Positions 50,871-60,427 of a DNA stretch of 64,000 nt are shown here, one piece after another. The stretch comes from Hufsiella arboris (GTDB lineage: Bacteria > Bacteroidota > Bacteroidia > Sphingobacteriales > Sphingobacteriaceae). The notes under the pieces are model-generated. The model was not told where the DNA came from and did not search any database. It saw only the letters and a list, made by a program, of their open reading frames with translations. Each line of letters begins with the position of its first letter. Within the stretch, counting starts at the first letter, position 1. The stretch is from positions 186,001 through 250,000 of the forward strand of contig NZ_WVHT01000001.1 in NCBI RefSeq assembly GCF_009834875.1. The letters are read 5' to 3'. A program made the translations under genes and the position numbers.

Positions 50871-53711
50871 ATGAAAAATAACATGAAAATTAATATTTAT
50901 ATCCTTTTGCTGGCAGGAAGCATTTTACCAGCTTCCAACAGCGCGTTTGCCCAAGTAAAAAAACCTGCGGCAGCAACGGCGAAGCCCGGCGTGCTTCTGC
51001 CAATGGACCCGGCCATTAAAACAGGGAAATTAGCCAATGGCTTTACGTACTATATCCGTAAAAATACTGAACCGAAAAACAGGGCGCAGCTATACCTGGT
51101 TGTTAAAGCGGGTTCAATTCTTGAAACCGACCAACAGCAGGGTCTGGCGCATTTCATGGAGCACATGAGCTTCAACGGCACCAGGCATTATCCAAAGAAC
51201 GAACTGGTTAATTACCTGCAAAAATCGGGTATCCGTTTTGGTGCCGATCTGAACGCTTACACCAGTTTTGATGAAACCGTTTATCAGCTTCCTTTGCCAA
51301 CTGACAGCGCGGATGTGTTTAAAAATGGTATCCAGATCATGCGCGACTGGGCACAAGATGCCTCACTCGATCCTTCCGAAATTGATAAGGAACGCGGCGT
51401 TGTGCTGGAAGAAAAACGACTAGGAAAAGGCGCTCAGCAAAGGATGCAAAACAAGTATCTTCCGATGATCTTCAACGGATCGAGATATTCAACGCGTATT
51501 CCGATCGGCACAGAGGAAGTACTTAAGAATTTTAAGCCTGAAACTATCCGCCAGTTTTACCAAACCTGGTATCGTCCGGATCTGGAAGCGCTGATTGTTG
51601 TCGGCGACATCAACGTAGCTCAGGTTGAACAAATGATCAAACAGAAGTTTTCCGACCTGAAAACTCCGGCCAAAGAGCAGCAGCGAACTAAATACAGTAT
51701 TCCATTAATCGATAAAAACCAATTTATGGCTGTTACCGATAAGGAGTTCCCGGTAACCGTAGCGCAAATACTTATAAAGCATCCGTCGGTAACTATCAAA
51801 ACAACCACGGATATGCGAAACAGCATCATCCGTACATTAGGCAACCAGATGATTTCTGCACGCTACAGTGAACTGAGCAAACAGGCAAACCCTCCATTTA
51901 TCCAGGGTGGAAGCAGCATTGGCGATTTTATGGCAGGACTGGATATTGCCAGCACCTTTGTAGTTGCACGTCCGGGCGAACTCGAAAAAGGATTTAAAGC
52001 TGCGGTAACAGAAATTGAACGCATAAAAAAATACGGCTTTACTCAGTCTGAGCTCGACCGCGCAAAAGAGGCGTATATGACGAACCTGGAAAACGCTTAT
52101 CGCGAAAGAGACAAAACCAAGTCGGAAAGCTACGTACAGGAATATGTACAATTATTTTTGAATGGAGAAGCAAGCCCCGGCATTGCTTATGAGTACGATT
52201 TCAATAAAAAAGCGATTAGTTCCATAACCCTTGCCGATGTAAACACCTATGATAAAAGCTATTTCATTGACACGAACCGCGATGTGATCATTATGGCGCC
52301 GGAAAAGGATGCCGCTAACTTACCAACAGAAGCTACTATAAATAAATGGTTTAGCGACGTTCAGAAAGACAGTTTGAAAGCTTATGTTGACGACGTAAAT
52401 ACGAAGCCGCTTATGGCTGCTAAACCGACGCCAGGTAAAATAGTAGCCGAAGTAAAAGACCCGAAACTTGGAACCACAAAGCTAACCCTAAGCAACGGCG
52501 TGCAGGTTTACCTGAAGCCAACAGACTTTAAAAACGACGAGATCCAGTTCAATGCATTCAGCCCGGGTGGAACATCATTATACAGTGATGCAGATTTTCA
52601 ATCGGCGGATAACGCATCAGGCATTATTGCGCGAAGCGGCCTTGGCGATTACAATGCCGTACAGCTTACTAAATACCTGGCAGGTAAACAGGCTTTCGTA
52701 TCTCCATATATCGGCGAGCGAACAGAAGGAATCAATGGCTTCGCGACACCAAAAGACTTCGAAACGGCACTTCAGCTGGTTAACCTTTATTTTACCGCTC
52801 CGCGTAAAGATTCGAGCATATTTTTAAGTACAATAACTAAAGCTAAAGCCGGCCTGCAAAACCGCAGTGACGATCCAAACAGTGTTTTCTCGGATACCGT
52901 TTCCGCTGTTTTAGGTAACTATAACATTCGCAGTACCGGGCCAAGTTTGCAGAAGATCGAAAATATTGATCTGAATAAGGCTTACAGCATTTACAAAGAG
53001 CGTTTCGCTGACGCCGGAGATTTTACCTTCACATTTGTCGGTAGTTTTGATCCTGAAAAGATTAAGCCATTGCTTGAAATGTACTTAGGGTCACTCCCTT
53101 CAGGCAAAAAAGAGGAGGCAAAGAATCTTGGAATCCATATTCCAGCCGGAAAAATCAGCAAAACAGTCTACAAAGGCCAGGAAGCAAAAGCAACTGTACG
53201 CCTTGTATTCAGCGGTGAGTACCAGTTCAATGAAACGAATAACAACTTGCTAAGCGCATTGAGCGAGGTTCTTCAAATTAAACTTATAGAGCGGTTACGG
53301 GAAGAAGAGAGCGGCGTTTACAGTCCAAGCATTCATGAATCGTACGCTAAGTATCCAACTAATCGCTATTCATTTATTGTTTCATTCAGCTGCGGGCCTG
53401 AAAACGTTGATAAGCTGATTGCAGCTACATTGGATGAGATCAATAAGATCAAACAAAATGGCGCGCAACAAACAGACATTAATAAATATATTGCTGAAGA
53501 AACACGCACCACGGAAACACAATTAAAAGAAAATGATTTCTGGCTTGGCTATCTTTCCAACCAATACGAAACCAACGAAAATCCGGAGTATATTCTGAGT
53601 TATTCTGATTACTTAAAGAAGCTGAGTCCTCAGAACTTGAAAGAAGCGGCTAATACTTATTTAAGCGGGAGCAACTTTATTCAACTGGTTTTAATGCCAG
53701 AGAAAAAGTAA
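50871..53711 (+). CDS. M16 family zinc metallopeptidase (pitrilysin-like)
   Basis: This 946-residue protein has a signal peptide (YILLLAGSILPASNSAFAQ), so it is periplasmic. The inverted zinc motif HxxEH is complete as HFMEH (His94, Glu97, His98) with a downstream Glu in ERGVVLEEKR. Four M16 homology units are present in the length of two pairs, with the second half (from about 540: LGTTKLTLSNGVQVYLKPTD) lacking the zinc motif, as usual. The start Met of residue 1 or 5 is open. It degrades peptides, perhaps including released stem or secreted peptides. Confidence 0.93.
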   Translation: MKNNMKINIYILLLAGSILPASNSAFAQVKKPAAATAKPGVLLPMDPAIKTGKLANGFTYYIRKNTEPKNRAQLYLVVKAGSILETDQQQGLAHFMEHMSFNGTRHYPKNELVNYLQKSGIRFGADLNAYTSFDETVYQLPLPTDSADVFKNGIQIMRDWAQDASLDPSEIDKERGVVLEEKRLGKGAQQRMQNKYLPMIFNGSRYSTRIPIGTEEVLKNFKPETIRQFYQTWYRPDLEALIVVGDINVAQVEQMIKQKFSDLKTPAKEQQRTKYSIPLIDKNQFMAVTDKEFPVTVAQILIKHPSVTIKTTTDMRNSIIRTLGNQMISARYSELSKQANPPFIQGGSSIGDFMAGLDIASTFVVARPGELEKGFKAAVTEIERIKKYGFTQSELDRAKEAYMTNLENAYRERDKTKSESYVQEYVQLFLNGEASPGIAYEYDFNKKAISSITLADVNTYDKSYFIDTNRDVIIMAPEKDAANLPTEATINKWFSDVQKDSLKAYVDDVNTKPLMAAKPTPGKIVAEVKDPKLGTTKLTLSNGVQVYLKPTDFKNDEIQFNAFSPGGTSLYSDADFQSADNASGIIARSGLGDYNAVQLTKYLAGKQAFVSPYIGERTEGINGFATPKDFETALQLVNLYFTAPRKDSSIFLSTITKAKAGLQNRSDDPNSVFSDTVSAVLGNYNIRSTGPSLQKIENIDLNKAYSIYKERFADAGDFTFTFVGSFDPEKIKPLLEMYLGSLPSGKKEEAKNLGIHIPAGKISKTVYKGQEAKATVRLVFSGEYQFNETNNNLLSALSEVLQIKLIERLREEESGVYSPSIHESYAKYPTNRYSFIVSFSCGPENVDKLIAATLDEINKIKQNGAQQTDINKYIAEETRTTETQLKENDFWLGYLSNQYETNENPEYILSYSDYLKKLSPQNLKEAANTYLSGSNFIQLVLMPEKK

Positions 53712-53733
53712 CACCCAAGAATTCTTTATACAG

Positions 53734-53771
53734 AAAAGCCACATAGAGAAATCGTTCTATGTGGCTTTTTT
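53734..53771. terminator. Bidirectional terminator between M16 gene and digH-like gene
   Basis: AAAAGCCACATAGA pairs perfectly with TCTATGTGGCTTTT across an 8-nt loop, with T-runs on both strands. It lies 22 bp after the peptidase stop and 15 bp beyond the convergent gene's stop. Confidence 0.88.
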
Positions 53772-53785
53772 CATTAGGGAATTTC

Positions 53786-55345
53786 TTAAAAAGAAGCAAT
53801 CATCTTTTCAACTACCAGGTTAGAGGGAAGACTTTCATTCTTTAACCTGTCTATCGCCGTAACAGCATACGTATACCGGACGCCAGGCCTTACCGACTCA
53901 TCTGTAAAAGTGGTGATCTTAGAATCGAATGATATCTTGATGATGTTTCTTGAGTTTTGGATATCCACATCTTCGCCTTCGTTAAAGCGATAAATCACGT
54001 AGCCATAGGCAGCTTCGCCATCTTCAGCCCGCAGCGGCTCATGCCAGTTTAATACGATTTGCTTGCCGGTGGTCGCCTTAGCGGAAAGTTCAATTGGCGG
54101 ACGCGGCGGAACATTATCAAGCCATAACATCGAAGGCTGCAAAGCAGGATATTTATAAAGATCATATTGCAAAGAATCACGGAAACCCGCCAGGTTGCTT
54201 GTTATCGATTTGGAGCTGAAGTAAACACTTCCCTGCACCCGTGGGTTTTGCCTGATATAACGTACCTGTCGCGGCAATTGTGTCTTGTCCTGCCAGGCTG
54301 CCTTTCTTTCGGTGGTGCGGTATGGAGCCTGCCCCACATACAGATGTTTATTGTAAGTGTTAACCGACCACCAGTCGACGAGCTTTTCAAAAGCGGCTGC
54401 AGGATAGTTAAAAGGGAAGTAAATTTGCGGATTGACATAATCCACCCAGCCCATTTTTACCCATTTGCGGGCATCCGCGTATAATGCACTGTAACCTTCC
54501 AATCCACTTGTTTCGGAGCCCTCGGCATCACGTTTGTTATTCCGCCAGATACCAAAGGGGCTTATTCCGAATTTCACGAATCGCTTTTCTTTGTGAATAC
54601 TATCAGATAAGTTATGGATCAAGGTATCTACGTTATGTCTCCGCCAGTCTTCGATATCCGCAAAATTATCCATGTTAAATAAGCGGAAAGTGGCCGTATC
54701 AGGCAATTGCTCTCCGCCCTCGGGATAAGGGTAGAAATAATCATCAAAATGAATTCCGTCGACATCGTACTGACGAAGCACATTCATAATAATTTGGATA
54801 ATATAATCGCGCACCTGCGGAATTCCGGGATTAAACAGCTTTTTACCAGCATAGTTAAAAAACCAGCCGGGATGTGTTTTGGTGATGTGATCAGAAGTTG
54901 TGTTAGCCGGGTCCATATCAGTTGCAGCTCGGTAGGGGTTAAACCAGGCATGTAGTTCCATGCCTCGCTTGTGGCACTCATTGATAGCAAACTCCAGCGG
55001 ATCGTAAAAAGGAACAGGCGCACGACCCGGCTTTCCGGTTAAAAAACGACTCCATGGTTCATTGCTTTTTGCATATAAAGCGTCGGCAGCCGGCCGTATC
55101 TGAAACATAACTGCATTTATTCCTGTGCGTTGATGGCTGTCCAGGATCTTTGATAGTTCCGCTTTTTGTGCTTCGGCCGAAAGATCTCTTCGCGATGGCC
55201 AGTCTATATTGCCTACCGTGGCTATCCAAACACCCCTGAATTCGTATTTTGGACTTTCATAAGGCGCCTGCGCAAATGCGCTAAAGCAGCTCAGTGAAGT
55301 TAGCAAGAGGCTAACGATGTATATTGTAGATTTATTTTTCAGCAT
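53786..55345 (-). CDS. DigH/YddW-like glycosyl hydrolase (GHL10) with C-terminal Fn3
   Basis: The protein has 519 residues from ATG 55345; a GTG 15 codons upstream would spoil the signal peptide (IYIVSLLLTSLSCFSAFAQA). The GHL10 barrel covers about 30-400: EFRGVWIATVGNIDWPSRRD, INAVMFQIRPAADALY, ELHAWFNPYRA, DGIHFDDYFYPYP, VKFGISPFGIW and WVDYVNPQIYFPF. A C-terminal Fn3-like domain follows (about 420-515). Escherichia coli DigH of this family cleaves denuded peptidoglycan glycan strands at the septum. Its nearness to anmK supports a cell-wall role. TATCTTTG (55365-55372) may be its -7 box. Confidence 0.9.
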   Translation of the reverse strand: MLKNKSTIYIVSLLLTSLSCFSAFAQAPYESPKYEFRGVWIATVGNIDWPSRRDLSAEAQKAELSKILDSHQRTGINAVMFQIRPAADALYAKSNEPWSRFLTGKPGRAPVPFYDPLEFAINECHKRGMELHAWFNPYRAATDMDPANTTSDHITKTHPGWFFNYAGKKLFNPGIPQVRDYIIQIIMNVLRQYDVDGIHFDDYFYPYPEGGEQLPDTATFRLFNMDNFADIEDWRRHNVDTLIHNLSDSIHKEKRFVKFGISPFGIWRNNKRDAEGSETSGLEGYSALYADARKWVKMGWVDYVNPQIYFPFNYPAAAFEKLVDWWSVNTYNKHLYVGQAPYRTTERKAAWQDKTQLPRQVRYIRQNPRVQGSVYFSSKSITSNLAGFRDSLQYDLYKYPALQPSMLWLDNVPPRPPIELSAKATTGKQIVLNWHEPLRAEDGEAAYGYVIYRFNEGEDVDIQNSRNIIKISFDSKITTFTDESVRPGVRYTYAVTAIDRLKNESLPSNLVVEKMIASF

Positions 55346-55434
55346 TAACTTTGGAATATCCGGCAAAGATAAGAATGCTTTTATCTGCACGAAAGGAATA
55401 CTTTAAGTACTTAAACCCGATTAGTTTCCCTTTA

Positions 55435-55464
55435 TTGCATCGTTTTATTTAAATTTTATATTTG
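55435..55464 (+). promoter_or_regulatory. Promoter of the coiled-coil anchor gene
   Basis: TTG (55435-55437) and TATATTTG (55457-55464) are separated by exactly 19 bp, a full match to TTG-N19-TAnnTTTG. It predicts a leader of about 85 nt before the ATG at 55555. Confidence 0.8.
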
Positions 55465-55554
55465 TCAATTAAGTTTAACGCACAACATTTAATAAGCTAT
55501 TACGTTTGTTAATAATCAAAAATCAATATAAACAACCTCTCTTAACTAATCAGA

Positions 55555-56469
55555 ATGGAAACAACTTACCAGGACAAATCACCCAAAAAGGATTCAAACA
55601 AGATCTATTTTCTCATTATTGTGATCCTGGCGCTGCTTGGTACGAATGCCTACCTGTTTTTTAAAGATAAAAAGGCCAACGATCGTATCGTTACATTAAG
55701 CGACGAGAAATCGAGAATGGAAACCGAGATCGACAAGATCGAAGCGGAGCTTGACAAAGCCAATAACTCCAACCTGAAGCTGTCAGATGATATGAAGAAG
55801 GAACAGGAAATTGCCCGTCAGAAAATTACCCAGCTTCGCGAACAGCTCAAAAAAGGTCAGTTATCACAAGGCCAGTTAGCTAAAGCTCAGGAAGACATTA
55901 AACAATTGCGCTACTTTGTTACAAAGTATACTGCGGATATTGACGAACTAAAAAAGCAAAACGCCACTTTACGCACAGAGCGCGACAGCTTACGCACAAC
56001 CGTTAACGATGTAACTGCTAAAGCTACTGATCTTGAAAAACAGAATGAAGAATTAAATACCAAAGTAAAGGCGGCAGCGGCTATAAAAGTTGCCACTATT
56101 TCAGTAACTCCTTTAAAGGTTAAAAACAGCGGAAAAGAAACTGATGTAACACGTGCCAGCACGGCAAAGAAACTACGCATTACTTTCAATGTTGCTGACA
56201 ACGCAATTGCTGAAAAAGGAATGCATGATATTTATCTCAGAATAATTGACCCAAGCGGCAACCTGATTGTTTCTGATAACACCACCATGTTTAACGCAGA
56301 CAATGAAGACATGCAGTACACTTATAAAACTGCTATAGAGTTTGCAAACGACGGCAAGGTTTATAACGTTGACTGGACCAATCCTGCGGCATTTCAAAAA
56401 GGAACATATAACGTTATGCTTTACGCAGACGGCTACGCGATGGGCAAAACAACTGTTAGCCTTCGTTAA
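55555..56469 (+). CDS. Membrane-anchored coiled-coil protein
   Basis: This 304-residue protein has one TM helix at about 18-36 (YFLIIVILALLGTNAYLFF), a long coiled coil from about 40 to 180 (heptads rich in Lys, Glu, Leu) and a beta-rich C-terminal domain (about 185-304; KKLRITFNVADNAIAEKGMH, YNVMLYADGYAMGKTTVSL). The TM near the N-terminus with a positive lead suggests that the coil and domain lie in the periplasm. Relatives are widespread in Sphingobacteria without known function. It has a strong promoter and a strong terminator, so it is a single-gene unit. Confidence 0.85.
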   Translation: METTYQDKSPKKDSNKIYFLIIVILALLGTNAYLFFKDKKANDRIVTLSDEKSRMETEIDKIEAELDKANNSNLKLSDDMKKEQEIARQKITQLREQLKKGQLSQGQLAKAQEDIKQLRYFVTKYTADIDELKKQNATLRTERDSLRTTVNDVTAKATDLEKQNEELNTKVKAAAAIKVATISVTPLKVKNSGKETDVTRASTAKKLRITFNVADNAIAEKGMHDIYLRIIDPSGNLIVSDNTTMFNADNEDMQYTYKTAIEFANDGKVYNVDWTNPAAFQKGTYNVMLYADGYAMGKTTVSLR

Positions 56470-56489
56470 TTACTTAATCACATATACGA

Positions 56490-56519
56490 AAGCCCTGCCG
56501 ATACAGCAGGGCTTTTTTT
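56490..56519 (+). terminator. Terminator of the coiled-coil gene
   Basis: AAGCCCTGC and GCAGGGCTT form a 9-bp stem with a 7-nt loop, followed by seven T. It starts 21 bp after the stop codon. Confidence 0.88.
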
Positions 56520-56542
56520 GTGAGTTATCTTCAATTAAAAAC

Positions 56543-56626
56543 AGACGCGTTCGTTTTTTATTTGGACGTGTCTATTTAAAAAAAGGACGTGTCCTTTTAC
56601 CAATTGGACGTGTCCTTTTTCTGCAT
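56543..56626. repeat. Degenerate tandem repeat with exact 21-bp period
   Basis: GGACGTGTC occurs at 56564, 56585 and 56606, each exactly 21 bp apart; a weaker unit (AGACGCGTTC) begins at 56543. Each unit pairs a near-palindrome GGACGTGTCC with a T- or A-rich spacer. The array lies between the coiled-coil terminator and the 3' end of the sensor kinase gene on the other strand. Confidence 0.75.
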
Positions 56627-56653
56627 CCCTTAAACAGTAGTATTACGCTTAAA

Positions 56654-59600
56654 TTATCCAACTAGCGGGAGCGTGATATAGAATTCAGTCCCTTCGTCAT
56701 GAGATGTCTTAAAACTGATTGTTCCCTGCATATTCTCGATCGCCTGCTTTACAAATGCGAGCCCAAGGCCGGTGCCCGAGCTTTTTGTTGTAAAATTCGG
56801 GTTAAAGATCCGGTCTTTTAACCCGTCAGGGATACCGCGCCCGTTATCACTTATAGAGACCGCTGCTCTGCGATCCTTTTTCTGCATGTTGATTTGAATT
56901 AAGCCGGGGCGATCGGCAGGAATGGCTTCTATTGCATTTTTAATGAGGTTGTTAAAGCATCTTAACAGCTGCTCGGGGTCGCCCTGAATAAAAGTGCCTC
57001 CCAACTCATCATTTAAATTAATAACTAAATGTTCCGAGTTTTTATAAACCTCTATTGATTTATCGATCACTTCGCGCAAATTTACGTCGCCGAGAGTTGT
57101 TTCGGGCATTTTGGCAAAGTTTGAGAACTCCGACGCTATTAAAGAAAGGCTCTCGATCTGTTCAATGAAGGATTTGCTGAATTTTTCAAATTTCTTGTTA
57201 AAGTTCGGGTCTTTCTCACGGTAGGATCTTTCAAGTAGCTGAACACCTAGTTTCAGCGGAGTAAGCGGATTTTTAATTTCATGAGCAACCTGCTTCGCCA
57301 TCTCCTTCCAGGCAATTTCTCGTTCGCTACGGGCAAGTTTCTGTGCACTATCATCAAGAGCGGTAAGCATGTTATTATACTCTTTGATCAGGCTGCCAAT
57401 CTCATCGTTCCGTTTCCATTCAAGCTTTTCATTTTTATGGCCGATCTTCATTTCCCTGAAACTCTTTTCTATCATTGTTAAGGGATACGTAATCCGGTTG
57501 GCAATAAAAACAGCAAAAAAACCTATCGCCACAAAAACGAGCGCATATACGTTGATCAGTGTATTCAAAAATTGGCCGATGCGGGCCTCATAATCGTGTA
57601 CGTTTGAAAAGTATGGAAGCCCGATATAAGCAATTGTTTCATTGTTCCGGTTCGTTATTGGTTTATAGGCTGCGAGATATTTCATTCCGCCGATATGCTC
57701 ACTGCCGATAAACTCGGATCGCTCGAATTCATGCATATTGATATAAACCAGCGGGTTAATTCGGTTTGAAATCAAGCCATAGTCGAACAATTTCGGCTGT
57801 GTTGTATAAACCAGTTTGCCGGATGAATCATAATAATTCAGGTCGGTAGAGTTACTTTCGGCGAAGATGTTAAATGTTTGCTCATTAATGATCAATTCAC
57901 CATTACTGAACATTTGCTTTTGAAAAGCCGCTATCACCTTGTTGATCTGGCCGACTACATTTTCTTTCTGCTGTTCCTGGTATTGTACACTTGTGCTGAT
58001 GTAAGTAACAGCTCCAACAAGAAGCAGCGTCAACACAACAGCGGCAACCATTGATGCCTGGATCCGTGTTTTATACAATATCCGGTTCTGACGCATAAAA
58101 GCTTTCAAACTTAAGCCGTTGCTGCTTAGGTCGTAATTATCCACGGCATTGACAATCCAGCCAATCATAACCAGCATGAATGAAAACACCAGCAAAACCA
58201 AAAATAGAAATGAAATCGAAGCCAGTTGCATAACCCATGTAACCCTGGGTTTGCTCACAATAATCAACCTGCTATCGTTCGTTTGATAAATAAGATGATT
58301 GTAGCCATTGCGATTCTTGAATATAAAAGATTTGAGTTTTCCGCTGAAATCTAAATTACTAAGCGAATAAACGTAACGGCCGCTTTGTGCGATAAGACGG
58401 TTGCTATGATAAAAAGCGAATGAATAATTAGAGAAATTATCCCTCGAGTTCATTTTGCTGTCTTCAAGTACTCCCGGAAAATTGTTAACGTCGGCAAAAG
58501 GTTTTGATTTCAAATCGATGATCAGTGTTCCCAGCGTTTTGCCGTTTTCGACAATTGGCAGCAAAGCAAAATAGTTTTGATACCCAAAAGTGTTGTTTAT
58601 GCGATAGAAATAATCGGTGACCTTAATTGCACCATGCACAACCAGATCGCGGTAATGGTTCAATGACGATGTTTCGTTTTCAAACCGCTTACCGTTATAT
58701 TCATATTCGAACGTTTTAAAGTCGAACCTCGAGAGATAGCCATCAAAATATGAACGCTGAAGGCGATTATTAAATGTGCTATAATCTCTTTCCGGCGATT
58801 TAAAATATTCTGCAATTAGCTCGTCTTTTAAAATACTTTTTTCCAGATTGGAGAAAAGCACAATAGCATTTGGATCGTCTGACGATTCAAGTCTTTGTAC
58901 AATTACCTTCCGCTCTTCATGCTCCCTGATCAGATTAAATTCTGATAATTTTAATGAAGCAATTACTGCCAGTACCAACACAGTAAATACAAATATGCCG
59001 AGGTTAAATGAGGCGTCCGTTTTATAAATATGAAAGCCGCGAATGAATATGATCAGGCTGAACAACAGGTAATAAAAGCTATAATCTGCGATGATTAATT
59101 TACAGATGGTGACTACCAGCAAACCGCCAATAAAGAGCGTGGAGCGTAATTTATTGGACAGATTTAGCGTAGTGCTTAAAACAATAATAATCTCAACGAT
59201 CAGGTAGAGATTTAATACGGTGATGCATAAAATGAGAATCCCCAGCCAACTGTAAGCGTTCAGGTTTAAAATGTTACTCAGGTCAAAATTGATTTTTGAA
59301 TTGGTAATCATCCCAAAAAACACGTTGTTAAGCTGCATAGCAACCAGCGATATAACCAGTCCTAAAAGGACAAAGATTACGATGCTGACCCATTTGCTTA
59401 ACTGAAAATCAGATAGCCGGATTTTGAACCGGTTATAATACACAAACACCAGGAACCAGGTGGTGGCAATGACATTTAAAAGCAGATCGCCAATGGAAGG
59501 AAAGAAGAAATTATCGGCATAGAGGCGTGGATCAAAAATCGGCAAATCAAAATGACTGCCCAGCCAATTATATTGCAGGCTGAAAAGCCTTAACGTTAAT

Positions 59601-60349
59601 AAAATAGAGAACAGCACCACTACAGCTGTTTTGGGAAAGCCCTGCGCAACAATTCGGCTGCAAAAAGAGGTAAAAAACACACAACCGAATACCGCGGCCA
59701 GCAGCCACATCCAAAACTCCACTAATGAATAAATGGAGTTATTTGTCGCATGTCTTAGCTTAACAGAAAAGAGGTATTTACCATCTGCATTCCGGATGTT
59801 ATAATCATCTTTATCATTCAATCCGGCAATATCAAGATTGTTGGATCTAAGCAAATCAGTCGAGAATTGATTTTTTAAATACCGGTTTTCAACTGCATAT
59901 TGTGCTTTTACCGGTATATAAAAAACTACCGAAAAATCTCCGCTGGTTTGTTTAATTGATTCATACCATCCATTCTGCCATTCGATCATTCTTGAACCTT
60001 CGCTTAAACCCGCGTCAGTTTCGGGCACCACCATATTGGTTCCCCAGAACAAAAGGCTTTGTTTGTGGTAGGTGAATACGTAAATGCCATTTTGTTCAAT
60101 AAAGTCGTTAATAAAATACGCAGCAAGCTTTCCATCCTTATGCAGATTTTTAAGCATTGAAATATTAACCGGGTTCGCTAAGAATTCCTTTACAATATTT
60201 TCCTTATTGTGGAGGTTCGATTCAAGAATCCGGGCGTCGTAATTAAGCACCTCCTCCTTACGCGAGGTAAGATTAATTGTAACCGCGGTTGCAACGAAAC
60301 AAAGACTTAAAATGAATATGAGTAAGCGAATTTTAAAAGGGGTATTCAC
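56654..60349 (-). CDS. Giant multi-TM sensor histidine kinase (NtrY-like)
   Basis: This 1231-residue protein has TM1 at about 8-28, a first outer domain to about 210, a block of about ten hydrophobic segments (about 212-475), a second outer domain (about 480-715), TM at about 718-742 and 772-795, a third outer domain and TM at about 935-957. HAMP follows (NRITYPLTMIEKSFREMKIG), then HisKA with VAHEIKNPLTPLKLGVQLLE and a HATPase domain (NNLIKNAIEAIP; ISDNGRGIPDGL; SGTGLGLAFVKQAIENMQG). The kinase core is closest to NtrY. No response regulator gene lies next to it. The extra TM block is unusual for a kinase. Confidence 0.88.
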   Translation of the reverse strand: MNTPFKIRLLIFILSLCFVATAVTINLTSRKEEVLNYDARILESNLHNKENIVKEFLANPVNISMLKNLHKDGKLAAYFINDFIEQNGIYVFTYHKQSLLFWGTNMVVPETDAGLSEGSRMIEWQNGWYESIKQTSGDFSVVFYIPVKAQYAVENRYLKNQFSTDLLRSNNLDIAGLNDKDDYNIRNADGKYLFSVKLRHATNNSIYSLVEFWMWLLAAVFGCVFFTSFCSRIVAQGFPKTAVVVLFSILLTLRLFSLQYNWLGSHFDLPIFDPRLYADNFFFPSIGDLLLNVIATTWFLVFVYYNRFKIRLSDFQLSKWVSIVIFVLLGLVISLVAMQLNNVFFGMITNSKINFDLSNILNLNAYSWLGILILCITVLNLYLIVEIIIVLSTTLNLSNKLRSTLFIGGLLVVTICKLIIADYSFYYLLFSLIIFIRGFHIYKTDASFNLGIFVFTVLVLAVIASLKLSEFNLIREHEERKVIVQRLESSDDPNAIVLFSNLEKSILKDELIAEYFKSPERDYSTFNNRLQRSYFDGYLSRFDFKTFEYEYNGKRFENETSSLNHYRDLVVHGAIKVTDYFYRINNTFGYQNYFALLPIVENGKTLGTLIIDLKSKPFADVNNFPGVLEDSKMNSRDNFSNYSFAFYHSNRLIAQSGRYVYSLSNLDFSGKLKSFIFKNRNGYNHLIYQTNDSRLIIVSKPRVTWVMQLASISFLFLVLLVFSFMLVMIGWIVNAVDNYDLSSNGLSLKAFMRQNRILYKTRIQASMVAAVVLTLLLVGAVTYISTSVQYQEQQKENVVGQINKVIAAFQKQMFSNGELIINEQTFNIFAESNSTDLNYYDSSGKLVYTTQPKLFDYGLISNRINPLVYINMHEFERSEFIGSEHIGGMKYLAAYKPITNRNNETIAYIGLPYFSNVHDYEARIGQFLNTLINVYALVFVAIGFFAVFIANRITYPLTMIEKSFREMKIGHKNEKLEWKRNDEIGSLIKEYNNMLTALDDSAQKLARSEREIAWKEMAKQVAHEIKNPLTPLKLGVQLLERSYREKDPNFNKKFEKFSKSFIEQIESLSLIASEFSNFAKMPETTLGDVNLREVIDKSIEVYKNSEHLVINLNDELGGTFIQGDPEQLLRCFNNLIKNAIEAIPADRPGLIQINMQKKDRRAAVSISDNGRGIPDGLKDRIFNPNFTTKSSGTGLGLAFVKQAIENMQGTISFKTSHDEGTEFYITLPLVG

Positions 60350-60384
60350 GCGTAATGCTTTAAACTAAGTTACCATAAAACAGC

Positions 60385-60408
60385 AGAGGCTCAAAAATTT
60401 GAGCCTCT
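60385..60408 (-). terminator. Hairpin after fabD, weak terminator
   Basis: AGAGGCTCAAA and TTTGAGCCTCT form an 11-bp perfect stem with a 2-nt loop (effectively a shorter stem). Only a poor T-run follows on the minus strand. It separates fabD from the sensor kinase gene. Confidence 0.5.
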
Positions 60409-60427
60409 TATAAAATTTCGTCTACTA

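Noticed and set aside
56342-56665. 107-codon plus-strand frame with heptad-like Gly-Arg-Val repeats
   Set aside because: The repeats come from translating the 21-bp DNA array, and most of the frame lies on top of the coiled-coil gene and its terminator.
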